DNA of 57,877 nt from Alphaproteobacteria bacterium (GCA_021325215.1 JAJPHO010000131.1:1-57877), one strand, 5' to 3'. Positions 33,352 through 42,557 are shown, counted from the first letter of the stretch. Made by a program: numbers and translations. Notes: generated by a model from the sequence alone, not told the origin.

Positions 33352-33425
33352 TGGCTGGGGGACTAGGATTCGAACCTAGACTGGCGGAGTCAGAGTCCGC
33401 TGTCCTACCGTTAGACGATCCCCCA
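33352..33425 (-). tRNA. tRNA-Gln (anticodon CTG)
   Basis: The minus strand folds into a cloverleaf: acceptor TGGGGGA paired with TCCCCCA, discriminator G and encoded CCA (33352-33354). The anticodon stem GCGGA/TCCGC carries loop CTCTGAC with anticodon CTG, reading CAG. The T-arm GGTTCGAATCC is standard. It lies between the reductase gene and the ppx/gppA gene, both on the opposite strand. Confidence 0.95.
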
Positions 33426-33535
33426 GTGGCGGGAAGGGGCGCTTTCTAACACGTCATTTTCAGGAATGCCAGCCCCAATTTTAGAGAAAAATTTGCGGCC
33501 TTTTTTTGAGGGGCGCGCTCCAGTACCATTCAGTC

Positions 33536-34546
33536 ATGTTGCTCAACGATCCGTCACGCCTCGCTTGTCCGGGCGCCGATACGGTTTACGGTGCGCTGGA
33601 CCTGGGCACCAACAATTGCCGCCTGCTGATGGCGGTGCCGCACGGTGACGGCTTTCATGTGGTCGATGCCTTCTCGCGCATGACCCGCCTGGGCGAAGGC
33701 CTGGCCACCAGCGGGCGGCTGTCGCCCCTGGCCATCGAGCGCACCATCGCCGCCCTGCGCCTGTGCGCCCACAAGCTGCGCCGTCGCGACACACGGCGCC
33801 TGCGCGCCGTCGCCACCGAAGCCTGCCGCCGCGCCGCCAATTACCGCGACTTCGTCGAGCTGGTCCATTACGAGACCGGCCTCGACCTCGAAATCATCAC
33901 CCCGCGCGAAGAGGCCAGCCTGGCCATGGCCGGCTGCGCCCCCCTGCTCTCCCCCGAACCGGACAAGGCCCTGGTCTTCGACATCGGCGGCGGCAGCACC
34001 GAGCTGATCGAAGTGACCCTGCTGCCGGACGGCACGCAGCGCATCGAGGCGATCGAATCCCTGCCGCTGGGCGTCGTCACCTTGGGCGAACTGCGCTGCG
34101 ACGATCTCGATTGCAGCGAGGGCTATCAGCGCATCGTCGCCGAAGCGATGGAGCGCCTGCGCTGTTTCGACCGCGACGGGCGGCTGGGCGAGCTGGCCAA
34201 GGCGGGCAAGCTGCAGATGCTGGGCACCTCGGGCACGGTGACCACCCTGGGCGGCATCCATCTCGGGCTCGAGCGTTACGACCGCTCGCAGGTCGACGGC
34301 CTGACCATGGATTTCACCGATATCGAGCGGATCAGCCTGCGCCTGATGGGCTGTTCGCACGATGAGCGCGCCGCCAGCCCGTGCATCGGACCGGAGCGTT
34401 CCGACCTGGTGGTGGCCGGCTGCGCCATCCTGGCCGCGATCTGCCGTCTGTGGCCGACCGGGCGGTTGCGCGTGGCCGATCGCGGCGTGCGCGAAGGAAT
34501 TCTGTTGTCGATGATGCGCGCGGACGCTAGAGAAGCGTCGACATGA
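33536..34546 (+). CDS. Ppx/GppA family phosphatase
   Basis: 336 residues. Ala-Leu-Asp-Leu-Gly-Thr-Asn-Asn-Cys-Arg (phosphate loop 1), Phe-Asp-Ile-Gly-Gly-Gly-Ser-Thr-Glu-Leu (catalytic loop 2) and Gly-Thr-Ser-Gly-Thr-Val-Thr-Thr-Leu are family motifs. It is the short form with only the two actin-like lobes, as in many alphaproteobacteria; such enzymes degrade polyphosphate or pppGpp. ATG at 33536; a TTG 30 bases earlier is possible. It overlaps rlmE by ATGA, a frequent pairing in this class. Confidence 0.9.
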   Translation: MLLNDPSRLACPGADTVYGALDLGTNNCRLLMAVPHGDGFHVVDAFSRMTRLGEGLATSGRLSPLAIERTIAALRLCAHKLRRRDTRRLRAVATEACRRAANYRDFVELVHYETGLDLEIITPREEASLAMAGCAPLLSPEPDKALVFDIGGGSTELIEVTLLPDGTQRIEAIESLPLGVVTLGELRCDDLDCSEGYQRIVAEAMERLRCFDRDGRLGELAKAGKLQMLGTSGTVTTLGGIHLGLERYDRSQVDGLTMDFTDIERISLRLMGCSHDERAASPCIGPERSDLVVAGCAILAAICRLWPTGRLRVADRGVREGILLSMMRADAREAST

Positions 34547-35286
34547 CCGAAAAGAAGAAATCAGGATCGGGCTCGCGCGGCCTGCATACCCGCGTGAAGA
34601 CCGCCGCCAAGCGCTCGGTCTCCTCGACCCGCTGGCTGCAGCGCCAGCTCAACGACCCCTATGTCGCCGAGGCTCGCCGCCTGGGCTATCGATCCCGCGC
34701 GGCGTTCAAGCTGCTGCAGTTGGACGACAAGTTCAAATTCCTCAAGCCTGGCATCCGCCTGGTCGATCTCGGCGCCGCCCCGGGCGGCTGGACCCAGATC
34801 GCGGTGGAGCGCATCGGCATCCTCAAGCATGGCCGCGGCAAGGTGGTGGGGATCGACATCCTCGATTGGGCGCCGCTGGCCGGCGCCACCAACCTGGTCG
34901 GCGACTTCCTGGCCGACGACGCGCCGGACCGGCTGCGCGACGCGCTGGAAGGCCCGGCGGACGTGGTGCTGTCCGACATGGCCGCGCCGACCACGGGACA
35001 TCCCGCGACCGACCATCTGCGCATCATCCATATGTGCGAAGTGGCGCTCGATTTCGCCCTGACCGTGCTGGCGCCGGGCGGAACCTTCATCGCCAAGGTG
35101 TTCAAGGGCGGCACCGAGCGCGAGCTGCTTGACCTGCTGAAGCGCAGCTTCGAGTCGGTCAAGCATGCGAAGCCCGCCGCCAGCCGGCAGGAATCGGCGG
35201 AGACCTATGTGGTCGCCCAGGGCTTCAAGGGTGCGCCGGAGCGCACCCTTGACCCCTCATCAGGCGAGCAGACTCTCGCGGATTGA
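34543..35286 (+). CDS. rlmE: 23S rRNA (uridine-2'-O-)-methyltransferase RlmE
   Basis: 247 residues. A Lys/Arg-rich N-terminal extension of ~35 residues precedes Trp-Leu-Gln-Arg-Gln-Leu-Asn-Asp-Pro-Tyr. The SAM loop Val-Asp-Leu-Gly-Ala-Ala-Pro-Gly-Gly-Trp, Leu-Ser-Asp-Met-Ala-Ala-Pro and Phe-Ile-Ala-Lys-Val-Phe carry the K-D-K-E catalytic set of FtsJ/RlmE. It methylates U2552 in the ribosomal A-loop. The last 27 bases overlap the convergent M16 peptidase gene. Confidence 0.94.
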   Translation: MTEKKKSGSGSRGLHTRVKTAAKRSVSSTRWLQRQLNDPYVAEARRLGYRSRAAFKLLQLDDKFKFLKPGIRLVDLGAAPGGWTQIAVERIGILKHGRGKVVGIDILDWAPLAGATNLVGDFLADDAPDRLRDALEGPADVVLSDMAAPTTGHPATDHLRIIHMCEVALDFALTVLAPGGTFIAKVFKGGTERELLDLLKRSFESVKHAKPAASRQESAETYVVAQGFKGAPERTLDPSSGEQTLAD

Positions 35287-36531
35287 GGCGTAATCCGCCA
35301 CGTTCTCCAGCGGCCCGATGGCGGCGAAGGTCGGCGGGGTGGTGAACAGGCGGTTCGCCACCTTCACCACGGCGGCCTCGTCGACCGCCTCGATCCTGGC
35401 GACCACTTCCTCGATGCTTTGAATGCGGCCATGCACCATCAATTGCCGCGCCAGCTGCTCGCAGCGGGCATTGGTGCTTTCCAGCCCCATCAGGATGCCG
35501 GCCTTGATCTGGGCGCGCGAGCGGCGCACCTCCTCGGCGGTAACGCTTTTCATCACCTTGCGGACTTCTTCGCAGATCACCGGCACCACTTCGGCGGATT
35601 CATCCGCGCCGGTGCCGGCATAGATCGAGAACAGGCCGCCGTCCGACAGTGACTGGCTGAAGCTGTAGACCGAATAGGCCAGGCCGCGGCGTTCGCGCAC
35701 TTCCTGGAACAGGCGCGAGCTCATGCCGCCGCCCAGCAGGCCGGACAGCACCGACATGGCGTAGTAATCGGGGTCTTCATAGGCGACGCCATCGAAGCCC
35801 AGCACCACATGGACCTGTTCGAGGTCGCGCTCTTCGCGGTAATCGCCGCCTTCATAGCGGGCCGGCTCTTCGCTGCCGGCACGCGCCGGCGCAAGGCCGG
35901 AGAAATGGCGCTCGGCCTCGGCGACGATGGAATCGTGGTTGAGATTACCGGCGGCGGCCAGGATCATCGTTCCCGAACCGTAATGATCGCGCATATAGCC
36001 GGCCACGGTCTTGCGGCTGAAGGAGCGGACCAGCTCCGCCGTGCCCAGCACCGGGCGTCCGACCGCCTGTTGCGGAAAGGCGGTGGCCTGGAAATGATCG
36101 AAGATGATGTCGTCGGGCGTATCGATCGCCTGGCTGATCTCCTGCACCACCACCGCCTGCTCGCGGGCCAGCTCGTCGGGATCGAGGCTGGAATGCTGCA
36201 GGATGTCGGCCAGGATATCGATACCCAGGCCGGTATCCTCCTTCAGGATCTTGGCGTAATAGGCGGTGTGATCGCGGCTGGTATAGGCGTTGAGCAGGCC
36301 GCCCACCGCCTCGATCTCTTCGGCGATCGCCTGGGCCGTGCGGCGCTCGGTGCCCTTGAAGGCCATATGTTCCAGCAGATGCGAGATGCCGTTGATCTCG
36401 GCCGCTTCGTGGCGGGTGCCGGCATTGACCCAGACGCCCAGGGAAACGGTCTCGACCGACGGCATATGGTCGGTGATCACCACCATGCCGTTCGACAGCT
36501 TGCTCTGCTTGATGTCCAGCGCGGTGCTCAT
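35260..36531 (-). CDS. M16 family zinc peptidase (mitochondrial-processing-peptidase-like)
   Basis: 423 residues, one M16 module pair. Gly-Ile-Ser-His-Leu-Leu-Glu-His-Met-Ala-Phe-Lys-Gly-Thr near residue 50 carries the inverted zinc motif HxxEH, and a distal Glu follows about 75 residues later. Gly-Leu-Ala-Tyr-Ser-Val-Tyr-Ser near 285 is the conserved substrate-binding Arg-Arg-Gly-Leu-Ala-Tyr region. The family is close to the mitochondrial beta-MPP. The ATG at 36531 is preceded by GAGGGA from repeat copy C, the probable ribosome-binding site. thrC lies upstream on the same strand, an arrangement common in this class. Confidence 0.93.
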   Translation of the reverse strand: MSTALDIKQSKLSNGMVVITDHMPSVETVSLGVWVNAGTRHEAAEINGISHLLEHMAFKGTERRTAQAIAEEIEAVGGLLNAYTSRDHTAYYAKILKEDTGLGIDILADILQHSSLDPDELAREQAVVVQEISQAIDTPDDIIFDHFQATAFPQQAVGRPVLGTAELVRSFSRKTVAGYMRDHYGSGTMILAAAGNLNHDSIVAEAERHFSGLAPARAGSEEPARYEGGDYREERDLEQVHVVLGFDGVAYEDPDYYAMSVLSGLLGGGMSSRLFQEVRERRGLAYSVYSFSQSLSDGGLFSIYAGTGADESAEVVPVICEEVRKVMKSVTAEEVRRSRAQIKAGILMGLESTNARCEQLARQLMVHGRIQSIEEVVARIEAVDEAAVVKVANRLFTTPPTFAAIGPLENVADYASIRESLLA

Positions 36532-36537
36532 ATTTCT

Positions 36538-36644
36538 TTGTCCCTCAGGCGCCGGGCGCGGCTTCCAGCCGCTAGGCTTCCGCGCCAAGCTATGTTGCCT
36601 GTGTAATTTCGGCTGTCGGTAGCGCGGGCGTGCAGTCGCACGCC
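36538..36644 (-). repeat. Dispersed double-hairpin element, copy C
   Basis: On the minus strand stem 1 is GGCGTGC/GCACGCC, then CGCGCTACCGACAGCCG, then CATAGCTTGGCGCGGAAGCC, stem 2 GCGGCT/AGCCGC with loop GGA, and the edge CCCGGCGCCTGAGGGACAAA. It fills most of the thrC-M16 gap and ends six bases before the M16 start codon, so GAGGGA serves as its likely ribosome-binding site. Confidence 0.85.
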
Positions 36645-36673
36645 TGCAACGAATTTTCGGGAAAATTCCTTGC

Positions 36674-38065
36674 TCATCCCGCGACCTTCGCGACGTAATC
36701 CTTCACGGCAGTCTCATCGTTGGGCAGCACGTCATAGCGCTCCTCGCGCTCGAACAGATCGGCCAGGCGCGGCGGCAGGGCCGGACGGATGCCGGTGGCG
36801 CGCTCGACGGCGTCGGGGAACTTGGCCGCGTGCGCGGTGGCCAGTGCCACCATCGGCACGGTCTCGTCGCGGCGGCGGGCCCGCCCGGCGGCGACGCCGA
36901 TGGCGGAATGGGGATCGATCAAAAGTCCTGTCTCCTCATAGAGCGAGCGCATGACAGCCAGAGTCTTTTCATCGTCGAAGGAGGCCGCGTCGAACAGCGC
37001 GCGCGCCTCGGCCCACAGATGATCATCGACCGCGAACGAGCCGCTTTGGCGGAAGGCGCCCATGCGGGCGGTGACCTGCGCTGCGTCGCCCTTATGCAGG
37101 TCGAACAGATAGCGCTCGAAATTGCTCGAGATCTGGATGTCCATGCTTGGGCTTAATGTAGGGACGACTCCCTCGCTTTGCATCCGCCCGGTGGCGAAAA
37201 AGCGCGTCAGGATGTCGTTGCTGTTCGAACCGATGACCAATTGGCGGATCGGCAGGCCGAGATGGCGGGCGCTGACGGCGGCATAGACATTGCCGAAATT
37301 GCCGGTCGGAACCGCGAAGGACAGGCCGCGCTCCGGCGCGCCCAACGCCACGCCGGCGGCGAAGTAATAGACGATCTGGCCGAGGATGCGCGCCCAATTG
37401 ATCGAGTTCACCGCCGACAGGCGGCAGCGGTCGCGGAAGGGCTGGTCGTTGAAGAGGACCTTAACCAGGTCCTGGCAATCGTCGAAACTGCCTTCCAGGG
37501 CGATGTTGTGCACGTTGGACGACAGCACCGTGGTCATTTGCCGGCGTTGCACCGCGGAGGTCCGGCCTTTCGGATGCAGGATCACGATGTCGATATTGGC
37601 GCGGTCGCGGCAGGCCTCGATGGCGGCCGAGCCTGTATCGCCCGACGTGGCGCCGACGATGGTGATCCGTTCCCCGCGCTTCTTCAGCACATGGTCGAAC
37701 AGGCGCCCGAGCAATTGCAGGGCATAATCCTTGAAGGCCAGGGTCGGGCCGTGGAACAGCTCCAACAGCCAATCGTTGGCGGACAATTGAACCAGCGGCG
37801 CCACCGCCTTGTGACCGAAGCCCTTATAGGTGTCGGCGACCAGATCGGCGAATTCGTCTTCGCCGATCACACCGTCGAGGAAGGGCATCATCACCCGCGT
37901 CGCCAGCTCGGCATAGGACAGGCCGGCCATCGCCTTGATCTCGGAGGCCCCGAAATGCGGCCAGGCTTGCGGCAGATAGAGCCCGCCATCACGCGCCAGC
38001 CCGGACAGCAGGACGTCGTCGAAGGGCAGGATCGGCGCCTGGCCGCGGGTGCTGTGATAGGTCAC
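36674..38065 (-). CDS. thrC: Threonine synthase
   Basis: 463 residues, the long bacterial/yeast-type threonine synthase. Tyr-His-Ser-Thr-Arg-Gly is the family N-terminus; Leu-Ala-Phe-Lys-Asp-Tyr-Ala-Leu-Gln carries the PLP lysine near residue 110; Gly-Ala-Thr-Ser-Gly-Asp-Thr-Gly-Ser-Ala and Val-Pro-Thr-Gly-Asn-Phe-Gly-Asn bind the phosphate. It converts O-phosphohomoserine to threonine. It lies 13 bases after the M32 peptidase gene on the same strand. Confidence 0.96.
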   Translation of the reverse strand: MTYHSTRGQAPILPFDDVLLSGLARDGGLYLPQAWPHFGASEIKAMAGLSYAELATRVMMPFLDGVIGEDEFADLVADTYKGFGHKAVAPLVQLSANDWLLELFHGPTLAFKDYALQLLGRLFDHVLKKRGERITIVGATSGDTGSAAIEACRDRANIDIVILHPKGRTSAVQRRQMTTVLSSNVHNIALEGSFDDCQDLVKVLFNDQPFRDRCRLSAVNSINWARILGQIVYYFAAGVALGAPERGLSFAVPTGNFGNVYAAVSARHLGLPIRQLVIGSNSNDILTRFFATGRMQSEGVVPTLSPSMDIQISSNFERYLFDLHKGDAAQVTARMGAFRQSGSFAVDDHLWAEARALFDAASFDDEKTLAVMRSLYEETGLLIDPHSAIGVAAGRARRRDETVPMVALATAHAAKFPDAVERATGIRPALPPRLADLFEREERYDVLPNDETAVKDYVAKVAG

Positions 38066-38078
38066 GGAAACCGGCTCC

Positions 38079-39560
38079 TCAGGATGCGTAACGGGCGCGC
38101 AGATGCGCCTTGAAGATTTCGGCGTCGAGCGGCTTGCCGGTCGCCTGGCGCAGCAGCTCGTCGGTGGAATAGCGCGAGGCCTTGCCGTGCACGTTCTCGC
38201 GCAGCCAGCCCAGCAGCGGCGCGAAACGGCCGGCGGAGAGGTCTCCGTCGAGGTCGGGCAGCGCCTTGCGCGCCGCGTCGAACAGCTGCGCGGCGGTCAT
38301 GGCGCCCAGCGTATAGGTCGGGAAATAGCCGAACGCGCCGTCATACCAGTGGATGTCCTGCAGACAGCCCAGCCGGTCGTCGGGCGGGACGATGCCCAGC
38401 AATTCCTCCATGCCCTCGTTCCAGGCGGCGGGCAGATCGGCGACCGACAATTCGCGGGCGATCAGCGCCTGTTCGAGCCGGAAGCGCAGGATGACATGGG
38501 CGGGATAGGTCACTTCGTCGGCATCGACGCGGATGAAGCCGGGCTCGACCCGCATGGTGGCGTTATAGAGCTGGTCGGCATCCCAGCCGCTGCGGCCGAA
38601 CTGCCGCGCCAGCTTGGGCGCGGCGAAGCGGAAGAAGGCGCGCGAACGGCAGGCCTGCATTTCCATCAGCAAGCTCTGGCTCTCATGCACGCTCATGCCG
38701 CGCGCCTTGCCGACCGGCTGATGGCGCCATTGCTTGGGCAGGCCCTGCTCATACAGCGCATGGCCGGTCTCGTGGATCACACCGAACAGGCTGGTGATGA
38801 AGTCTTTTTCGTCATAGCGCGTGGTGATGCGCACATCGTCGGGCGTGCCGCCGCAGAAGGGATGCAAGCTCTCATCCAGGCGGCCATGGTCGAAATCGAA
38901 GCCGAGCGATTTCATCATTTCCAGGCCGATTTCCTTCTGCACCGCCTGCGGAAACGGACCTTCCGGCGCGGCCGGGGCGGCGCCCTGCTTCTTCAGCACC
39001 TCGGCCAGGAAGCCCGGCAGGAAACCGGCCAGATCGGCGAACACCCGGGCGATGTCGGCGGAGCGCCCGCCCGGCTCATACTGATCGAGCAGCGCGTCAT
39101 AGGGCGAGACGCCCAGCGCCTGCGACTTGATCTCGGCCATCTCGCGGGTGAGGTCGAGCAAAATGCTCAGCGGCTCGATCACCTGCCTGAAATCGGCGGC
39201 AGGCCGGGCCTTGCGCCACACCATCTCGCAGGACGAGCCGGCGCGGGAGAGTTTCTCGACCAGCTCGGCGGGAACGGCGGAAGCATGCAGCCAGTCGCGG
39301 CGCATCTCGCGCAGATTGGCGGCTTTCCAGCCTTCCAGGCCTTCCTGCTCGGCAGCCTTCAGCCACTCCTCTACCTCGGGCGCGACCAGCAGGTCGTGGC
39401 CGAGACTGGCCAGGCTGGCAAGCTGTTCGCCGCGCGATTCGGCGCCGCCTTCGGGCATCACGGCCGACATGTCCCAATGCAGGAAACCGGAGGCCTGGTC
39501 GAGATGGGAAAGCTTGGCGAAGCGGCTTTCGAGCCGCGCATAGGCGGTGTTGCTGGTCAT
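38079..39560 (-). CDS. M32 family metallocarboxypeptidase
   Basis: 493 residues, the normal length for M32 (thermostable carboxypeptidase Taq type). Gly-Val-Ile-His-Glu-Thr-Gly-His-Ala-Leu-Tyr-Glu-Gln near residue 262 is the HExxH zinc site. His-Glu-Ser-Gln-Ser-Leu and Thr-Tyr-Pro-Ala-His-Val-Ile-Leu-Arg downstream are also family-specific. It removes C-terminal residues from peptides in the cytoplasm. I take ATG 39560; the frame stays open to 39674 but there the residues Ala-Pro-Leu-Arg-Leu-Cys-Gly come from translating the CGCAGAGG repeat. Confidence 0.93.
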   Translation of the reverse strand: MTSNTAYARLESRFAKLSHLDQASGFLHWDMSAVMPEGGAESRGEQLASLASLGHDLLVAPEVEEWLKAAEQEGLEGWKAANLREMRRDWLHASAVPAELVEKLSRAGSSCEMVWRKARPAADFRQVIEPLSILLDLTREMAEIKSQALGVSPYDALLDQYEPGGRSADIARVFADLAGFLPGFLAEVLKKQGAAPAAPEGPFPQAVQKEIGLEMMKSLGFDFDHGRLDESLHPFCGGTPDDVRITTRYDEKDFITSLFGVIHETGHALYEQGLPKQWRHQPVGKARGMSVHESQSLLMEMQACRSRAFFRFAAPKLARQFGRSGWDADQLYNATMRVEPGFIRVDADEVTYPAHVILRFRLEQALIARELSVADLPAAWNEGMEELLGIVPPDDRLGCLQDIHWYDGAFGYFPTYTLGAMTAAQLFDAARKALPDLDGDLSAGRFAPLLGWLRENVHGKASRYSTDELLRQATGKPLDAEIFKAHLRARYAS

Positions 39561-39628
39561 CAAGCTGTTATCGCCGCCCAGGGCTTTGGAGACAAGGAAA
39601 TCTGACATCTCCGGGCGGCCAGGACTGA

Positions 39629-39761
39629 TTGAACCGCAGAGGCGCAGAGGCGCAGAGGGGATTGAGTGGTCCAAAGCGCCCGCGGCATTTCCTCATGGGA
39701 TTAATGCCGCAGGCGCCTCGTCCGCGCGTTGCCTCTGCGCCTCTGCGCCTCTGCGGTTCAA
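39629..39761. repeat. Perfect 30-bp inverted repeat built from three 8-bp units per arm
   Basis: The left arm (39629-39658) is TTGAAC followed by three CGCAGAGG units; the right arm (39732-39761) is its exact inverse, three CCTCTGCG units then GTTCAA. The 73-base centre holds a second, imperfect inverted pair (CGCCCGCGGCAT and ATGCCGCAGGCGCC). It sits between the M32 and RlmD-like genes, both on the minus strand. The units share their 8-bp period and edge with the repeats at 245 and 7924. Confidence 0.9.
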
Positions 39762-39772
39762 ATATGCGCCGA

Positions 39773-41056
39773 TTACCGCTGAAAAACCGCCACGGCTTCG
39801 AGATGGGCGGACCAGGGGAATTGATCGACCGGGGTTGCCTTGATCAGCTTGTAGCCGGCATCGGCCAAGGTCGCCGCATCGCGCGCCAGGGTGGCGGGAT
39901 TGCACGACACCGCGACGACGGTCGCCGGGCCGCCCTTGGCGATCTGCTCGGCCTGGGCGGCGGCGCCGGCGCGCGGCGGGTCGAAGATCACGGCGGCGAA
40001 CGGCTTCAACTCATGGGCCAGAAGCGGCTGGCGGGCGAGGTCGCGATGGACCGCCGTGATCGCCAAGCCGACACGGCGGGCGGCGGCGCCCAGCGCGCCG
40101 ATGGCGGCGGCGTCGCCTTCGACGGCGGTCACGGCACGGCCTTTCGCCAGCGGGAAGGTGAAACTGCCGCTGCCGGCATAGAGATCGAGAATGGCGCCCT
40201 GGGCCGGCAGATATTCCTTGACCAGCGCGACCAGCGCCGCCTCGCCCTCGCGGGAAGGCTGCAGGAAACCGCCGGGCGGAATGTCGACCGAGACCTCGCC
40301 CATGGTCACCTGGGCCGGGCGGCGATGCGCGACCGGCTCGGCCAGATCGCCCTTCTGCCAGGACAGGCGGGCGAGGTCCTGGGCTTCGGCGAAGCTGGCC
40401 AGCTTTTCGCGGGCAAACAGGTCGAGTTCATGCTCGGTCTGGATGACGAGGTCGATGCCGCTGTCGGTCAGGGTGGTCAGTGCGTCGCCGGTGGTGCCGG
40501 TCGGCAGGATTTCCGTCAGCAGCGTGCGCAGCGGCGCCAGCAGGGCCAGCAGCGCGGGCGCCAGCAGCAGGCAGGGATCGACTTCGACGATGTGACGGCT
40601 GGCGCGCTCGTTGAAGCCGATCACGACGCCCTTGGCCAGGCGTGTGAAGGCGAAGGCGGCGCGGCGGCGGGTGCCGGGGGCGATGGAGACCAGCGGAGCG
40701 ATCAGGCGGCTGTCGAATTCGACGCGGGTCAGGGCGGTGACCAGGCGCTCGCGCTTCCAGTCGGTCAGCGCCTCGTCGGTGATATGCTGCAGATTGCAGC
40801 CGCCGCATTGGCCGAACAGCGGGCACGGCGCGTCGCGGCGGGTCGGACCGGGCGTGACCAGTTCGGCCATGCTGGCGGTGAAGCCGTCGGCGCGGCGGCC
40901 TTCGAGGCGCGCGACGATGCGATCGCCCGGCGCGGTAAGCGGCACGAAGACCTGCTCGCCGTCGAATTTGGCGAGGCCGTCACCCCGGGCACCAATGGCG
41001 AGGATGTCGAGGTCGACCGTGCGGGTGCGGAACGGCGGCGGCTTACGGTTCTTCAT
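39773..41056 (-). CDS. RlmD/RumA-like RNA m5U methyltransferase
   Basis: 427 residues. The N-terminal ~60 residues resemble a TRAM domain. Cys-Pro-Leu-Phe-Gly-Gln-Cys-Gly-Gly-Cys near residue 77 plus a later Asp-Pro-Cys supply the four cysteines of the iron-sulfur cluster. Leu-Asp-Leu-Tyr-Ala-Gly-Ser-Gly-Ser-Phe is the SAM loop, Phe-Asp-Pro-Pro-Arg-Ala-Gly follows, and Val-Ser-Cys-Asn-Pro-Ala-Thr holds the catalytic Cys. It methylates uridine C5 in rRNA (or tRNA); the exact target cannot be read. It overlaps the previous gene by four bases. Confidence 0.9.
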   Translation of the reverse strand: MKNRKPPPFRTRTVDLDILAIGARGDGLAKFDGEQVFVPLTAPGDRIVARLEGRRADGFTASMAELVTPGPTRRDAPCPLFGQCGGCNLQHITDEALTDWKRERLVTALTRVEFDSRLIAPLVSIAPGTRRRAAFAFTRLAKGVVIGFNERASRHIVEVDPCLLLAPALLALLAPLRTLLTEILPTGTTGDALTTLTDSGIDLVIQTEHELDLFAREKLASFAEAQDLARLSWQKGDLAEPVAHRRPAQVTMGEVSVDIPPGGFLQPSREGEAALVALVKEYLPAQGAILDLYAGSGSFTFPLAKGRAVTAVEGDAAAIGALGAAARRVGLAITAVHRDLARQPLLAHELKPFAAVIFDPPRAGAAAQAEQIAKGGPATVVAVSCNPATLARDAATLADAGYKLIKATPVDQFPWSAHLEAVAVFQR

Positions 41057-42534
41057 GGGCGGGACAATACACACAGAAGGCCGGGCACCGGGTCACCTTT
41101 TTCGCGGCGGGTGACGGTGGGTTCCAGCAGGGTTACGGAAAAGCCGGTCTCGCCGGCAAGACGGCGGAGATAGGAGTCGGCGTGGGCGAAGCGGCCGGTC
41201 GGCTGCAGGGTATAACCCTCACCCTCTCCGCGCTCGACGGTGAAGGCGAAATGGCCGGCGGCCCGCAAGGCTGTGCGCGCGGCGGCGAAGACCGGCGCTA
41301 GGTCACCGAGATAGATCAGCACGTCGGCGGCGATCACCAGATCATAGGACGCGGAACGCCCCGCCATCTCCGGCACCAGATCGCCGACCGCGACCGAATC
41401 ATAGACGCCGCGGGCGCGCGCCTGGTCGGCCATTTTTTCGGAGAGGTCGATGCCGTCGAGGCGGCGCGCCAAAGGCTTCACCGCCAAGCCGGCGAGGCCG
41501 GTGCCGCAACCGGCATCGAGAATGTCGCACGGCCCGGCGATGCCGGCGCGGCGCAGGCCGTCGAGGATCACCTCCGGACCGCGATAATCGAGATTGCCCA
41601 GCAAATCCTGATCGAAACTGCCGGCATATTGGTCGTATAACGCGCTGACATGCGCCGCCGAAGCCCGCTCCGGCACAGCGCTCTGGCCGAGCTTGGCGAG
41701 AGCGAGCTGGGCGCCAAAGCTGTCGGCAGGATCGAGGGAGAGAACGCGGTCATAGGTGACCGCGGCCTCGTCGGTGCGGCCCAGACGGACCAGCGTTTCA
41801 CCCAGCAGCCAGTGCGGCTCCGCCTGATCCGGCAACAGACGCACCGCTTCGGCGAATTGCTCGATCGCGGCTTCGTCGGGGAGCGACTGCCCATACTCGA
41901 TCCGGCACGCCGCATCCTCCGGCGCGATCCGCACCGCGAACTCCGCCGCCCGTCCGGCTTGCCCGAGCTTGCGCTGAACGCCGGCCAAATTGGCGTAAGG
42001 CTTGGCGGTCGAGGGATCGAGGATCACGGCAATGCGAAACTCTTCGGCCGCCCGCTCGGGATTGCCCGAAGCGCGCTCCGCGATACCGAGATTGTTGCGC
42101 AGCGGCGCCAGCGCCGTCCACACACGGGCGGAGCGGCGCAGCGGCATGGCGGCGGCGGCGAAATCCTGGCCGGCGATATGCAGATCGCCCAGTTCGCGCC
42201 AGGCGACGGCGAGATCGGGCGCGACCGCCAGCAGACGGCGATAGGCGGTGATGCCCTCGATCAGCCGGTTCTGCTGAATTTGCGCGCGCGCCATGGCCAG
42301 CATGGGCGGCACGGCGTCGGGGGTTTTGGCCAAAGCGCGGGAAAGATGCTGGGCGGCTTTTTTGCCCTGCCCTTCCTTGAGCGAGATCAGGCCGAGCAGA
42401 TAGGGGAGAGCCTGCGGTTCCGGCCGTCGGCTTTCCAGCGAGCGGGCAAGCTTGCGCGCCTGCTCGATGCGTCCGGCATCAAGATGCGCAAAGGCCTGCG
42501 AGAGGGCCTGCTCGACGGAAATCTGCTCCTTCAT
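41053..42534 (-). CDS. TPR-repeat protein fused to a SAM methyltransferase
   Basis: 493 residues. Residues about 5-285 contain some seven to eight tetratricopeptide repeats with Ala-rich helices. Residues about 320-470 are a class I methyltransferase: Ile-Leu-Asp-Ala-Gly-Cys-Gly-Thr-Gly-Leu is the SAM loop and Asp-Leu-Val-Ile-Ala-Ala-Asp-Val-Leu-Ile-Tyr-Leu-Gly is motif II. The substrate is unknown; the TPR part may present a protein. ATGA overlap with the RlmD-like gene indicates coupled translation. A terminator separates it from recA. Confidence 0.85.
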   Translation of the reverse strand: MKEQISVEQALSQAFAHLDAGRIEQARKLARSLESRRPEPQALPYLLGLISLKEGQGKKAAQHLSRALAKTPDAVPPMLAMARAQIQQNRLIEGITAYRRLLAVAPDLAVAWRELGDLHIAGQDFAAAAMPLRRSARVWTALAPLRNNLGIAERASGNPERAAEEFRIAVILDPSTAKPYANLAGVQRKLGQAGRAAEFAVRIAPEDAACRIEYGQSLPDEAAIEQFAEAVRLLPDQAEPHWLLGETLVRLGRTDEAAVTYDRVLSLDPADSFGAQLALAKLGQSAVPERASAAHVSALYDQYAGSFDQDLLGNLDYRGPEVILDGLRRAGIAGPCDILDAGCGTGLAGLAVKPLARRLDGIDLSEKMADQARARGVYDSVAVGDLVPEMAGRSASYDLVIAADVLIYLGDLAPVFAAARTALRAAGHFAFTVERGEGEGYTLQPTGRFAHADSYLRRLAGETGFSVTLLEPTVTRREKGDPVPGLLCVLSRP

Positions 42535-42557
42535 GGAGCGGTTAAGTAGCTGGATGC

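Noticed and set aside
39561-39674. N-terminal extension of the M32 peptidase through the inverted repeat.
   Set aside because: The extra residues come from translating CGCAGAGG units, and the family starts near the ATG at 39560.
39629-39761. Possible CRISPR array, from regularly spaced short repeats.
   Set aside because: Units are 8 bp, tandem without spacers, and arranged as inverted arms; no cas genes are present.
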